Source: Eudorina sp. 2006-703-Eu-15 (lineage: Eukaryota > Chlorophyta > Chlorophyceae > Chlamydomonadales > Volvocaceae). Taken from it: a stretch of DNA of 64,000 nucleotides. Both the position numbers and the translations under genes were made by a program. This document shows, piece by piece, positions 32,654-44,005 of this stretch. A model generated the notes under the pieces. It was not told where the DNA came from. It did not search any database and saw only the letters and a program-made list of their open reading frames with translations. Location: assembly GCA_003117195.1 (NCBI GenBank), contig BDSI01000059.1:393481-457480 (forward strand), in the 5' to 3' direction. The stretch's first letter is position 1. Every line of letters starts with the position of its first letter.

Positions 32654-35600
32654 GGAGTTGCCCTTCCGAGGCCTGTTCGGCGCCCGGTTGCGGACTTACA
32701 TTGGACCAAGTACTGGCAGGCAATGGGTCGTGCGGTCACGGAAAGCGAAGTTGCAAGTATTGCGACTGTTGTGGGCCGAGAGTTCACACTAGATGCGTGT
32801 GCATCAGACTGCGGCTTGTCTGCCGTGTGTAATGCTTTCTCGTGCTCGGCTCGCCCATTCCTCGAGACCAATGTAGCCGGACACACGGTCTGGATGACCC
32901 CAAATGCAGCTGATATACCTGCGTACGTAACGCATTACCGTGCGTGTAAGCCGCTGGCTCCACGGTCAACTGCAGCTTGCATTTTAGTTCCCAGTGGGAC
33001 TGATCCTTCGCTGTTGCAAGGAATGCGGCTAGTACGCCGGTACCCAGTCGGTACATGCTTGTTTCACGTACCAGACGTCAAAGGAAGCCGCGCGCTTCTG
33101 CCTCCTATCTCGGAAGCGATGGAGGTATGGTACGACGGTCCGGATGGCGAGGAAGTAATCCCGTCTTGCTCAGCGGAAGGTAACGCTGTACCTCACCTAC
33201 CTGTGAAGATAGCTGGGTCTACCTTTATGGCCATGCTGGATTCGGGAGCTACGCATAGCTTCGTTTCTGAGGCGCTTGTACGGCTGCTTCATCTTCACAT
33301 CCTACCAACGACCTACACGTATGTACGGTTGGCAGATGGTGGAACGTCTCCCATCGTTGGTCAAACGATGCTTAAGGTGAGAGTGGGACCGGTACGGTTG
33401 GTGGTACCTGCCTTAGTGATGAAGGGGTTGCCGACCTCTACTGACCTGATCTTAGGCGCAAACATGCTAGAGCGAGGTCGAATGGTGATCGACTTTGATA
33501 CCCGGGTGGTGGTATTTCGCAAAGGAACGGAGGAATTCCGTCGCGCCTACACGTACGGCAAGGTGAATCCTTCCGAAGATCAGCGTCAGACTCATCACAT
33601 TATCGCGGCTATGCAAGCCGGGGCAGAGTGTTTACCAGTCAACCGGAAGCAAGCGAAAAACATGGTGCGAAAGGGAGCGCACATGTTATTAGTCCGTCCG
33701 CGGCTTAGTGCTGGCGCCGTAGTACGTGCAGCAGAGACCCGTGAGTCAAATGGTTCGGACGTACCGACCATTGCGGCCGCCGAAGTAAAAGTGACGGACC
33801 CAGAAATCGCTGCCTTGTTGGAGCGATATCAGGATATCTTTGCGGAAATCACAGAGCCGCCACCTGAACGGTTGGTGTCTCATACCATCCCGCTGATAGA
33901 AGGTGCTCAGCCAGTGGCTAGACCTTTGTATCGCCTAACTCCGAATGAGTTAGAAGAGGTTAAACGGCAAGTTGAAGACTTGTTACGTAAAGGGATGATA
34001 CGGCCGAGTAGTTCGCCGTGGGCAGCGCCTATCCTCTTCGTTGGTAAGAAGGACGGCTCGCTACGAATGGTTATAGACTATCGCGGGCTGAACGCTCAAA
34101 CGGTAAAGAACCGGTATCCTTTACCACGGATCGATGATCTGATCGATAGTCTCGGTGGCAGTACAGTGTACTCATCCATCGACCTACAACAGGGGTATAA
34201 CCAAATTCGTATCCGTAATGAAGATATTCCGCAAACAGCGTTCCGTACACCCCTCGGTCACTATGAGTACGTAGTGTTACCGTTCGGGCTGACCAATGCT
34301 CCTGCCACGTTCCAGGCAGTAATGAATCGTATTCTGGAGCCGTTTATTGGTCGCTTCGTAGTGGTGTACTTGGATGATATCCTGATTCACTCACGAAGTC
34401 GTGAGGAGCACATACGACACCTAGAACAGGTATTCGAAGTGCTCAGGCGGGAACGTTTCCACGCCAAAGCCTCAAAATGCCACTGGGCTCAAACCGAGTT
34501 AGAATATCTTGGGCACATTATTAATACGGCGGGTGTACGTCCCGATCCGAAGAAGGTCCGCGTCGTTCGTGAGTGGCCTTTGCCCAACTCGGTTACGGAA
34601 CTGCGTCAGTTCCTGGGGTTGACGAATTATTTCCGTAAATATATTCGGTCATATGCTGCGTTGTCGGCACCCCTAACGGACATGCTTTGCGGTAAGACAA
34701 ACATGATATGTTGCCCGAGTGGACTCCCTTGGCGCGTGAAGCCTTTGAGGTAGTGAAGAAAGCCTTAGCAGATGATGTCTTGCTACGGTATCCGGACTTG
34801 ACCAAACCGTTCTCATTTGAGGTAATATCGGACGCATCTTTACGCGGTACTGGTGCGGTCCTACTCCAGGATGGAGCCCCTATTGCGTTCACAAGTAAGA
34901 AGTTTACGCCTGCTGAACGTAATTATACCACGGGAGAGCAAGAATTGCTTGGAGTGATCCATGCCCTCAGAGAATGGCGCTGCTATCTCGAAGGACCGCA
35001 TGACGTACGTGTGGTAACGGATCATCACCCGTTGATTTACCTCAAAACTCAACCTACGTTGAATCGGAGGCAAGCACGTTGGCTTGAGTACCTCACACGA
35101 TTCCACTTAACATGGGAGCACCGTGCCGGAAAACTGAATGTGGCTGACGCGCTCAGTCGACATCCATTGCTGAATGCAATAACCCGGAAGCAACACGTGC
35201 TTACGTTACGAGAACGTATCCTAGCAGGGTATGCTATGGACCCTTGGTTCGGTCAGTCGCGGAATGTAGCCGATCTGGTTCACGATGAACGGGGCTACTG
35301 GCTCAAGGCGATGCCTACTGGACGGCGAAATGTTGTCGTACCAAATGAGCCTGACTTACGTCGAGAGTTGATCACTCGCTGTCATGGAGGACCCATGGGT
35401 GGTCACCCTGGAGTCGCTCGTACCCTGGAATTGGTACAAAGGCACCATTGGTGGCCTGGTATGACAGTTGACGTAGAACAGTATGTTCGCTGTTGCGACA
35501 AGTGTCAACGCAACAAAACCCTGTCGGGAAAACAACATGGCTTGTTGCAGCCATTACCGATACCCGAGATGCCATGGGAGAGTGTCTCAATGGATTTCGT

Positions 35601-36677
35601 GGTAGGGTTGCCGCGTACGCAACACCAAAACGACGCTATCCTAGTATTGGTGGATCGTCTCACGAAAATGGCTCATTTCGTGCCTACAAGCACAAATGTT
35701 ACGGCAGAAACAACCGCGGAGTTGTTCCTTGCAAACGTCGTTCGATTGCATGGACTGCCTAAGACAACGGTGTCTGATCGAGGACCCCAATTCGCTGGAA
35801 AGTTCTGGCAACACATGGCCCGTATGGTCGATCTTCGTTCAGACTTGTCTACTGCATTCCATCCCCAGACCGATGGTCAAACGGAACGTATGAACCGTTT
35901 ATTGGGTGATATGCTGCGCAACTATTGTGATTGTGCACCGTCCACGTGGGACAAGGTGTTATCTCTGGCCGAGTTTGCTGTGAATAATACCGTGAATCGT
36001 TCGACAGGTCAAACGCCTTTCTTTCTCAATTATGGCTATCATCCTGCGACGCCCACAGTACGTGAGGTGGATGTTAGCGTACCTACGGCCAAAGCGTTCG
36101 TACAAACGCTGGATCAACGTCTGGCCGATGCCAAGCGATGCTTATCTTGATGGCAGCTCAGAATCGTACTGAGCAATATTATAATGAGAAGAAAAAGGAC
36201 GTTACCTTTGAGCCTGGACAATTAGTGTTGTTAAGCACTAAGAACCTTCGTACGAAAGGTAAAGGCTCACGAAAATTAACACCTCGTTGGTGTGGCCCGT
36301 TCGAAGTCGAACACATGGTGGGCAACGCTGCTGTGAAGCTGAAGCTTCCAGATAATTTCCGGGTACACAACGTATTTCATGTATCGTTGGTGAAACCCTA
36401 CCGTACTGATGGTACATTTCAACCGCTGCCAGTGGCTGCGTTACCAGAGGAGTTCTCTGTGGATGAAAATACCTATCCGATAGACCGAGTATTGGACTAT
36501 CGCCACCGGAAAGTGGGACGTAAGTACGTCGATGAATACTTGGTTAAATGGCGAGGTTTCGAGTCGGAACACAACAGCTGGGAGCCAGCTCATCATTTTT
36601 CGCCAGATATGACTGCCGAGTTGCAGCTCATTAAGTCCCGAAGTCGTGCGGACACGACTCCTAAAAAGAGGGGGTGA
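32654..36677 (+). pseudogene. Retrotransposon pol: Dam-like domain, PR, RT, RNase H, integrase, chromodomain
   Basis: Pol follows gag in the same frame directly after one TAG (32651-32653). The first part (about 32690-33160) resembles the phage Dam adenine-methyltransferase fold: FTLDACAS, then HTVWMTPNA where NPP(F/Y) is expected. Next come the aspartic protease (LDSGATHSF, about 33235), reverse transcriptase (YLDDIL, about 34368), RNase H (SDASLRGTGA, TDHHPL, ADALSR), the integrase HHCC knuckle (about 35385-35515), a DDE core (MDFVVG, SDRGPQF, then E in ERMNRL) and a chromodomain (YLVKWRGFESEHNSWEP). Frame changes occur near 34690-34735 (before RNase H) and near 36140 (after the integrase core). 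Each has the sense of one lost base, so they may be real mutations or assembly errors. The protein ends at a TGA at 36675-36677. Confidence 0.85.
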
Positions 36678-36678
36678 A
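36663..36678 (+). promoter_or_regulatory. Polypurine tract
   Basis: AAAAAGAGGGGGTGAA lies directly before the 3' LTR, the expected place for the plus-strand DNA primer. Confidence 0.75.
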
Positions 36679-37082
36679 TGTTGTGACCTGAGTATGGTCA
36701 AACCCTCATTGTAATCGGAATGATTACTAATTGTGTCCTGGATGGATACTAATCGGCTGATCCAAGTAAAATGCCTCGCGCTAGGCAATACTAAGCAACT
36801 GACAGGTTGTCGGTTTTCACAAGTGTGACAGCCGCGGATTCCAACGGTCGCGTCGATCGGCCTGTCCTATCAAGGAAGGTTAACTGAAGTCCCGCAGGGC
36901 TACGATCAACGGTTACCGATCGTATATAATTCGGTGCGGCTGTCTAGTAGTCAGAGCAGTCTAGCGCAGCTAGTCTTGCTAGTGTCGTGGTCATACCCAC
37001 TCCGCGCCTTTACCTGGTAACAGGATTATATTTCCGCTGCTATTTCTCGCTAATCACTGTGAGTTCTGCGGAGCTCACTACA
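36679..37082 (+). repeat. 3' LTR
   Basis: 404 bp, apparently identical to the 5' LTR; followed by the CTCAG target duplication at 37083-37087. Confidence 0.95.
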
Positions 37083-37274
37083 CTCAGGGCTAGGGCGGCG
37101 TGCTGCGTGCCTCCCTTTGGATGCTTGAATAATTGGCCACTAGTACGGAACGTTTACAGTGGGATCCAAACCTTACAATCAGGTTGGAGCCGCGCGCTGA
37201 CCCAAGAGATACAATGGACAGACCACTACCGCAGCACTGCACTGCACTTCCCTTAACCCCGACGGCAGAGGGCA

Positions 37275-37590
37275 TGTCACGCCGATTGACTGCACCCGTC
37301 AGTTTACTGCTCCATTTCGGTTATTTGCGGTTATTGTGAGTTGTTGTGTGATTCGGTTGTCCGTTTCCTTTGGTTTCGTGACCATCTCTGATGGTAGAGT
37401 GTCGTACTTGTTTGTCTTGTGATTTAGGTCGAGGCTTTGCCTTGGTGCTTTGTCTCGATTTGCTCTTCGGCAATAGCCGATGAGCAACTAGTAGGCCCCT
37501 TTCGTTAGGTTATGGACCTGGCCTAGCGGAAGAGACATGTAAGGTCGTTCATCACATCATTCATCTCCTGGACCGAGTCCTTGTTCCATT
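37275..37590. repeat. 316-bp direct repeat, left copy
   Basis: Identical to 38505-38820. Confidence 0.95.
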
Positions 37591-38504
37591 GTCATCATTT
37601 GCACGCATAGTGCTTACATCAGCGTTATGGACAGCTGCGCGGCGTCGCTTCTGCAACGGACCAGCCAGCTGATCCTACCTTCGGCCTTGCCTCCGGTGTC
37701 GCGAACCTACAACAGCGTTTCTGCTGCCTCCACGATGGCATGTTATTTCTGATCTTATGTTGATGCAGACTTGTTTGAGTGGAACAGCCAACGTGCGCGC
37801 ATGTGCCGAGGAGTCTTTTCTTCTTCGCGCATGCTTTCCCAGCAAATCGAGACCAAGCGCTTGTATTGTCAAGCGTGATCAAATGATGGATGCTGAATGA
37901 CAGTTGTCAATGGTGCCGAGCGATTTGGTATGTCGGCGACTTCTTAGCCGTTCCGTTCGGCAGTCGTCATTTTGGTGCTCCATCCAGTTGGAATCGCCCG
38001 ACGTGAGAGTTCTGAGGTCATGCGTGTGCAGCCCAGGCCGCGTTCGGAGGTGATGCCCGCGTGTTTTGCTGTCTGTGGGAATGCCCGTGCCAAAGTCGCC
38101 AGCGCTAGATCCCGGGCCACGCCTTGTGCTTAGCCTTTCGTGTAGACCAGCTGGAGCATACACCGTGCTTTGTGTTTGTGCCTTGTTTGCTGCTGGCCCA
38201 TTTGATTGACTGCATCAGTAGCCGCGCCGTTGGTGTTCCCTGTTGTGAGTCTGTTGCCATCATGTCGGACACCGTCTGAGCATGCCGTACTTGTCGTACA
38301 TTTCGGGTCTCGGTCGCCATGTACTTCATATTGCCAGCTGCGCATGCTGGTCGCTTATTGCCGCATTTGGACGCAATTACCTCACGCATCCACACCACAC
38401 CACCTGGAACCCATCTTTCCAGCTTTGCTACTGCGTTGCACGCTGGGGGGGGAGTCACGGGTAGGCACATGATACGTCAGAGAGCAGTCATACGGCCTGA
38501 CAGC

Positions 38505-38820
38505 TGTCACGCCGATTGACTGCACCCGTCAGTTTACTGCTCCATTTCGGTTATTTGCGGTTATTGTGAGTTGTTGTGTGATTCGGTTGTCCGTTTCCTT
38601 TGGTTTCGTGACCATCTCTGATGGTAGAGTGTCGTACTTGTTTGTCTTGTGATTTAGGTCGAGGCTTTGCCTTGGTGCTTTGTCTCGATTTGCTCTTCGG
38701 CAATAGCCGATGAGCAACTAGTAGGCCCCTTTCGTTAGGTTATGGACCTGGCCTAGCGGAAGAGACATGTAAGGTCGTTCATCACATCATTCATCTCCTG
38801 GACCGAGTCCTTGTTCCATT
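38505..38820. repeat. 316-bp direct repeat, right copy
   Basis: Identical to 37275-37590. Confidence 0.95.
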
Positions 38821-39544
38821 TGTTCCAATGACCACAGAAAGTCAAGGGTAAGCAGTCAATAGGCTCGTGCGGCCCGCCCGGTTTTCCACCGACTCTTACC
38901 TCGAATCTGCCTTGCAGACATGCAGATGGTTTAGGACGTTAGCAGGGAAGAGTGTTAAAGATAAGGACCGACGTCTGATTCAATGTCCCAATTCCAAGCG
39001 GAAGGGCCGCTACGGTTCAACAGCTGGAGTTGATGACGCAGGCAGGTCCGCTATGATGTCGTACTGTCGGCGACCTGAAGTCGCCAGCCGATTGAAGCAT
39101 GTACGGCGGCCCACCGTTGCTGCCGTCGCCGTCACCATGCCCGCTACGCTTCCACAGCCTGACGGCGGGGCCTAGCGGGACCATCAGGCTGGCAAGTCGA
39201 TGCGGGCAGGTACTGTCGGAGACCTGAAATTGCCAGCCTTTGAAGAATGCACTGCGGCTGTGTGTTCAATGAGGAGCCCGCCCGACCCGGCGGCTGTGTG
39301 TGGGTGCATTTCAGGAAGCGGTTGCTGTCACCGCCGCCGCCCGATCTCCCCCCCTACGGTTCCACAGCTGTAGCGGGGAGGGCGGGGGTGTGGGGTCCAG
39401 CGGGGAAGGCGGGTGTGGGGTCCAGCGGGGAAGGCGGGGTGTAGGGTCCAGCGGGGGAGGCAGGGTGTGGGGTCCTGAGCCGGGGTGTGGGGTCCTGGCC
39501 CCCCCCACCAGAGCTAGCAGACTTCAGCTTTATCCCTTGCCATG

Positions 39545-39727
39545 GTTGGTTCTCAGGAACGGGGTGGTTCCCTGGTAGTGTGGGCCCGGGGAGTGTTTCG
39601 GTGCACTTGGGGAGCCTGTCCGGAGCGCCATGGTGGCGTTAGTTCATTTAGGCAGTGTATGGTGAGGAAGCCTCGGCTGTCGCCGTGGGCTGTCACCGAT
39701 GACCCGCGGGGTCCGCTGTAACATCCT
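39545..39727 (+). repeat. Dispersed repeat family, copy 3
   Basis: Shares with 7541-7725, in the same order, GGGGTGGTTCCCTGGTAG, GCCTGTCCGG and GCAGTGTATGGTG. The terminal module reads GGCTGTCACCGATGACCC then GCGGGGTCCGCTGTAACATC. Confidence 0.7.
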
Positions 39728-41093
39728 AATAATAAGACTTCACCCCTCACGGCGGTTTTGCCATCAGCCGCTGCCACGAACGGTCCATGTGACCCGTCGT
39801 ACTGAGGTACCATCCGCCGGCGCGGACAAAAGGCTGCTCGACCGGATCACACTTTCCGCCGCACAACATGGCAGTATCCAACATGGATTTTGTGATCTGC
39901 TGCGGTTCGACAGGCAGTATTAACCCCGAACCCCAATTACACAACCCCGTTCACACGTACACTCGTACACTCGTTCGTTCAACGTTTGCACGGAAACCTA
40001 AGCCTCAACCGCATCCAACCGCCAAGCCTCGCCCTAGCTTAGGAGGTGAACAGGAAAAGGGGGTAAAGGAACACGCCGCCGAGACCGCAAGCCAGCTGAG
40101 CGCTCTATTTCAGCGCTAGGTGCCTTTCTCTCTCTGCTGGCACGTGCGCGGCAACCTACGCTCTGCCGCCTAAGGCTCTCAACTACTGCCTTAGCCTGCG
40201 GCACAGCACACCCCCCAAGCGAGGCCAGAGCAACGCTCCTCCGAAACGCGCAGGAGAAGCCATTGAAGGTAACAGAACCCACCCACAGACAGCGTACCGA
40301 CAACCCCAACAGCCGACCAACAGACACGTGCGCCACCTCTGATTCCCTCGAGCGAGATCGGACCCGGGCTGGCGTAGGGGGAGGCAAAAGGGAACCAGAG
40401 TAAAGGCAAAACCTCCCCCGCACCGGGACCGGCCTAACCTAAGGCGCACGAACCCCAAGGACAGACACCTATCGCACGAACCACAACCGCACATGCGACG
40501 CGAAGAACGGGGGGGGGGCGGGCGGGCAACAAACAACTCGCGGGCCTGCAATCCGCTGTCTCTGTTGCTGGGCGGCGCCCAATCAGCGGCCCGTTACTGT
40601 ACCAGAAGTGATACCGCTACTATTTTACTAGTCTGCGAAGGCGGAAAACGACGACTAATAAGAAGCACGGGCCCAACAAACTGCGAGGCTCACCCGCGCG
40701 GCCGAGTGCCGTACCTAGCCTAACGACCCGACAGGCGCACCAGCCAACCGAAACAACCGTCCCTCCTGAGAACGTCTGTCTCACCTTGCGCCACAAACCG
40801 CATTTTGGGCAAGGCCTAAAACAACAAACTGCCACCAGTCGTGGGGCTCCTCCAGCGTGGAGCGTTTCGTGGGGTTAGCGAGGCCTTTCGCGGGGCTCCC
40901 GCAGCATTGGGGGTTCGCGCGAGGCTGCCGGTAGACAAGGCATCTTAGCTTCCCGGGCACCAGCCGAGCCCGCAGGACAGGTCGCCGGGCGCTAACCACT
41001 TGCTTGCACATTTACTTCACTGGGCCAGTTCGTAGTTTTGAAGTAATCATGAATGAATGGATGAATGAATGAGGAATGAACGTTACAGCGTGA

Positions 41094-41140
41094 TCATGTT
41101 ACAGTGGACCCCGCGGGGCCATCGGTGACAGCCGCAGCCA
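41094..41140 (-). repeat. Dispersed repeat family, copy 4 (inverted terminal module)
   Basis: Read on the minus strand: GGCTGTCACCGATGGCCCCG, then CGGGGTCCACTGTAACATG. A weaker relative (GGTCCACGTTGTAACG) follows at about 41180-41200. Confidence 0.6.
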
Positions 41141-42045
41141 TCCTTACCAAGGAAACCGCGTGGTATCACTTGCAACCCGTTACAACGTGGACCCCCATCG
41201 TCCCGACCGACTGGGCGATCCAACCAACGGGCCCAGATTGCTTCGCAGGCGCCTCATCTCATCAACCCTACCACGGACTGCGCACACGGGCACCGCACCC
41301 GCGGGGGGTTCCTGCGGGCATACCGGCCAATAAACTTACTAGCGCGCCAGGATTGCCTCTCCTGTAAACCGCACCAGACCCGCAGAATCACTTGGCGGGG
41401 AGGGAGCCGGGTGGTTGCGGATTCGTCGCAGCACACCATCAACCCACTTCACAATCGCCGCTGGGACGATGAATCCACCCACGCAGCTGCCGCCCGGCGC
41501 CGCTATGGCAAATCTTGGCTACCAACCGCTGCCATTTTTGTCTGGTCAAGGCTGGAAGGTTGGTCAACCTTGACACGATCATCCCAAAACATCGCGCGGC
41601 ATGCAAGCGTTAACATTGCAGTTGGCTGACCGTTAGGCCTAAACACTGGCAACAGTCCAAGGATTACTGCTTTGGCAAGCTAATATACACCGGAGCACTC
41701 CGAGGAGCGCTGCGGGTCATCTAGCACGACGCAGAGGCATAGCCATCGACTTGAGCAGCCGTGAGCAGCCGCGCCGTTTCCCGCCATCGCCGGCCAACCA
41801 AAACTGCGCGACAAGGCTGCGCGTCCGGCGCCTGAACATACATGCCACTTCGGCAGCCCGAACAGCTATAGCGCAGTGAGCGTGTGATGCACACGTGCTC
41901 ATCCCCGTTTTCCTGTCCACGGTCATGACAGCAGTTTGCCCCTCCCCATGACTTCTTTCAAGTGCCATGGAGCACTTTCACCCACGACACCCGCCGTGCT
42001 GCACGCTTAACTAATCCGAAAGTGGGCCCCCGGGAGTCTATCACC

Positions 42046-44005
42046 TCAGATGATCCACTTCGCCCGCGAATCGTTCTTCATGTTTGCATACACCTGGATT
42101 ATCTGCGAACGGCAAACCACCGGGGGGGGAGCAACGGAACAGCAACCGACGCGTCAAGTAGCAGAGGGAACAACGGCAGAGCCATCGACGCGCCGAGTAT
42201 CGCCCCAAAAGTCCCACCACCGAAAGGCCACGCACACCCCTGCCGTGGTTTCTTTTCTAAGCACACCGCTGCCGTTCGTCAGCATCCGCATCGCAGGGAT
42301 GCGGCCCCCACAGCAGGGACGGCAACCGTGTGCCGCTCGCTGGCAGCAGGCGCCGGCCGGCACGGTGACGGTGCACGCACGTAGCTGTGCCGTACGTCAT
42401 GGAGCCACGCAGCCAGCACGTAGGCAGCGCCCGCCCCTAGTCAGCCCCATCACACTGCGCTCGCCGACACGCCGACACCCATCTCCATAAGGCCCGCAAA
42501 AGCACGCACCGGCCCCAGTCCCCGCCCACCACTGCGGGGCCCCGCGCGTATCCTCACACCCTTCCCCAGCGCCGCAGCCGCACCTGGTCTCCGTTCTCGA
42601 CCCAAACAGGCCCCACAGTTACGCTGATATAGTTCCGGGCGCTCGAATGCTTCTCAGCGATGCACTCTGTGTGCACGGAGCCTACAACGCTTTCGACGGC
42701 CGCCACCTGTTCGGCGGACGCCGGATGGCGGACGGGCCAGCGGCAGGGAGCCAAGCCGGTGAGGGAGCATGGCCTCGAGGTTAGGATGCTACCAACTTGT
42801 CCTTGCTGAGCTCCTTGAGCCCAGCGGGCTCGACGCGGCCGTTGGGCAAGGCCATGCTGCGAACCTCATTCCGGTCCGCACTCGGTGCGTGCTGATTGAC
42901 CGTCGGATCCTGGATACTGCTCCGGATCCGGCACCGAGCTCACACGCACTGACCGATCCGCAAAGCCCCCGGGTGCCTACTTGCTTGCTTGTAACGTCCG
43001 CGCCGCCATGCGACCGGTTCCGGCGCCCGCTGCTCCCCGAGACGCAACTCACCATGGCCTTCCGGAAGTCCTGCCCGCCTGTCCCGATGGCCGTGAAGCT
43101 CCTCTGGATGGGATACCGATTGACCTGTGGACAGGGGTGGGTGGGTGGATGTGGGTGGGTGGGTGGGTGGATGTGGGTGGGTGGGTTCATGAACGTGCAA
43201 CGAGGCGAGGGGCAGTGGCCGTCAGCATCGGATGGCAGCTGGCTGGGCTTCAAATGCGTCAAGTTGCAGTCAACTGCGTGGGATTGTTGCGATGGAGTGA
43301 AGACGTTTGCGGCAGGAGCGGGACGCTGGTGCCTTCATCCGCGCGTCAACACGGCGCAGCGGCGCGCAGCTCTCACCTTGCTGTCGAGGCGCCGCCATGT
43401 TTCCTCCGATTCGCCGCACAAGAGCAGGTTCGTCGAGTTTGAGGTGCGATTCCTGGCTTTCGACAGCTCTGCGACGTGCACAGCGCACCAGGGGTCAGCG
43501 TCAGAGGATCAGTCGCAACAGCATGCAGGGCACTCAAGGGACCAGATAAGATGGCGCATGTCTCGGGGTTGACTTGGCTTTCACGGTCAGAGGCAGAACC
43601 GTTAGACATGTCGGAAAAAAGCCCTAAACGCGATGGATCCCTTTCCTCCCCGAGCGTTAATGATGATCGCAAGTGTGAAGCATAGCGAGGACTACAAAAC
43701 AGAATGAGGACGTTGATGTGAAGTTAGGGCGGGACCGCCAGGCCATGTCACACTGCGACGCTGTCGCTGTGCATCGCGCAATCGCACATACCAAGCACTC
43801 GCATACCTGTAAGGCTGCGACTGATTGCGCTGGACAATGGTGTTTCTGAGACGGCGGCTTCTGGTAGGGGCTTCTTGACCGGTTCTGGTTCTTGCGCTCC
43901 GTCTAGTGAATCGGACGCTGCGCATCGCACTCTAGTTCGCAAGCAGCAGGGAGAGCGGGAAGATCTTAACTGAGCAGCAGCAGCGGAGCGTCGGCTCTGC
44001 AACAT
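42046..44005 (-). CDS. Plastid-targeted DUF493 (YbeD-like) family protein, 180 aa
   Basis: Five exons: 44005-43807, 43468-43377, 43124-43053, 42706-42584 and 42102-42046 (TGA 42048-42046). Every junction is GT-AG and phases agree, giving 181 codons including stop. The ATG at 44005 opens a Ser/Arg/Ala-rich leader (MLQSRRSAAAAQLRSSRS) typical of an algal chloroplast transit peptide. The mature part has the plant DUF493 pattern: YPIQRSFTAIGTGGQDF, then VAAVESVVG, NYISVTVGPVWV and a C-terminal VYANMKNDSRAKWII. E. coli YbeD has an ACT-like fold and sits between dacA and lipB. No enzymatic role is established, and a regulatory or binding role is inferred. The gene is head-to-head with the acyl-CoA-binding protein gene, 385 bp apart. 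Confidence 0.85.

Larger units (their letters stand above)
30786..37082 (+). mobile_element. Full-length Ty3/Gypsy chromodomain retrotransposon, 6297 bp
   Basis: Two apparently identical 404-bp LTRs (30786-31189 and 36679-37082) begin TGTTGTGACC and end CTCACTACA. The insertion is flanked by CTCAG on both sides (30781-30785 and 37083-37087), a 5-bp target duplication. Order inside: primer-binding site, gag with zinc knuckle, a phage-Dam-like domain, aspartic protease, reverse transcriptase, RNase H, integrase, chromodomain, purine tract. This order (integrase last, with a chromodomain) is that of chromoviruses. Identical LTRs point to recent insertion, but the coding region is interrupted by an in-frame UAG and three frame changes. 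It sits upstream of, or in a 5' intron of, the minus-strand cyclase gene. Confidence 0.95.
37275..38820. mobile_element. TRIM-like unit: identical 316-bp direct repeats around a 914-bp non-coding core
   Basis: Bases 37275-37590 and 38505-38820 are identical at a fixed offset of 1230. Each starts TGTCACGCCG and can be read as TG...CA if two bases are trimmed at the end. The core has no coding potential and a G-rich tract (CTGGGGGGGAG) some way before the second copy. Size and layout resemble terminal-repeat retrotransposons in miniature. Against this, I see no target-site duplication and no clear primer-binding site, so a segmental duplication is also possible. Confidence 0.5.
38821..42045. 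other. Repeat-bearing spacer downstream of the DUF493 gene
   Basis: Holds an imperfect local duplication (TACTGTCGGCGACCTGAAGT at about 39061, repeated with changes at about 39211). It also has two copies of the dispersed repeat family and a GAATGAATG run near 41051-41075. No recognisable gene on either strand. Part of the right end is the 3' UTR of the minus-strand DUF493 gene. Confidence 0.45.
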
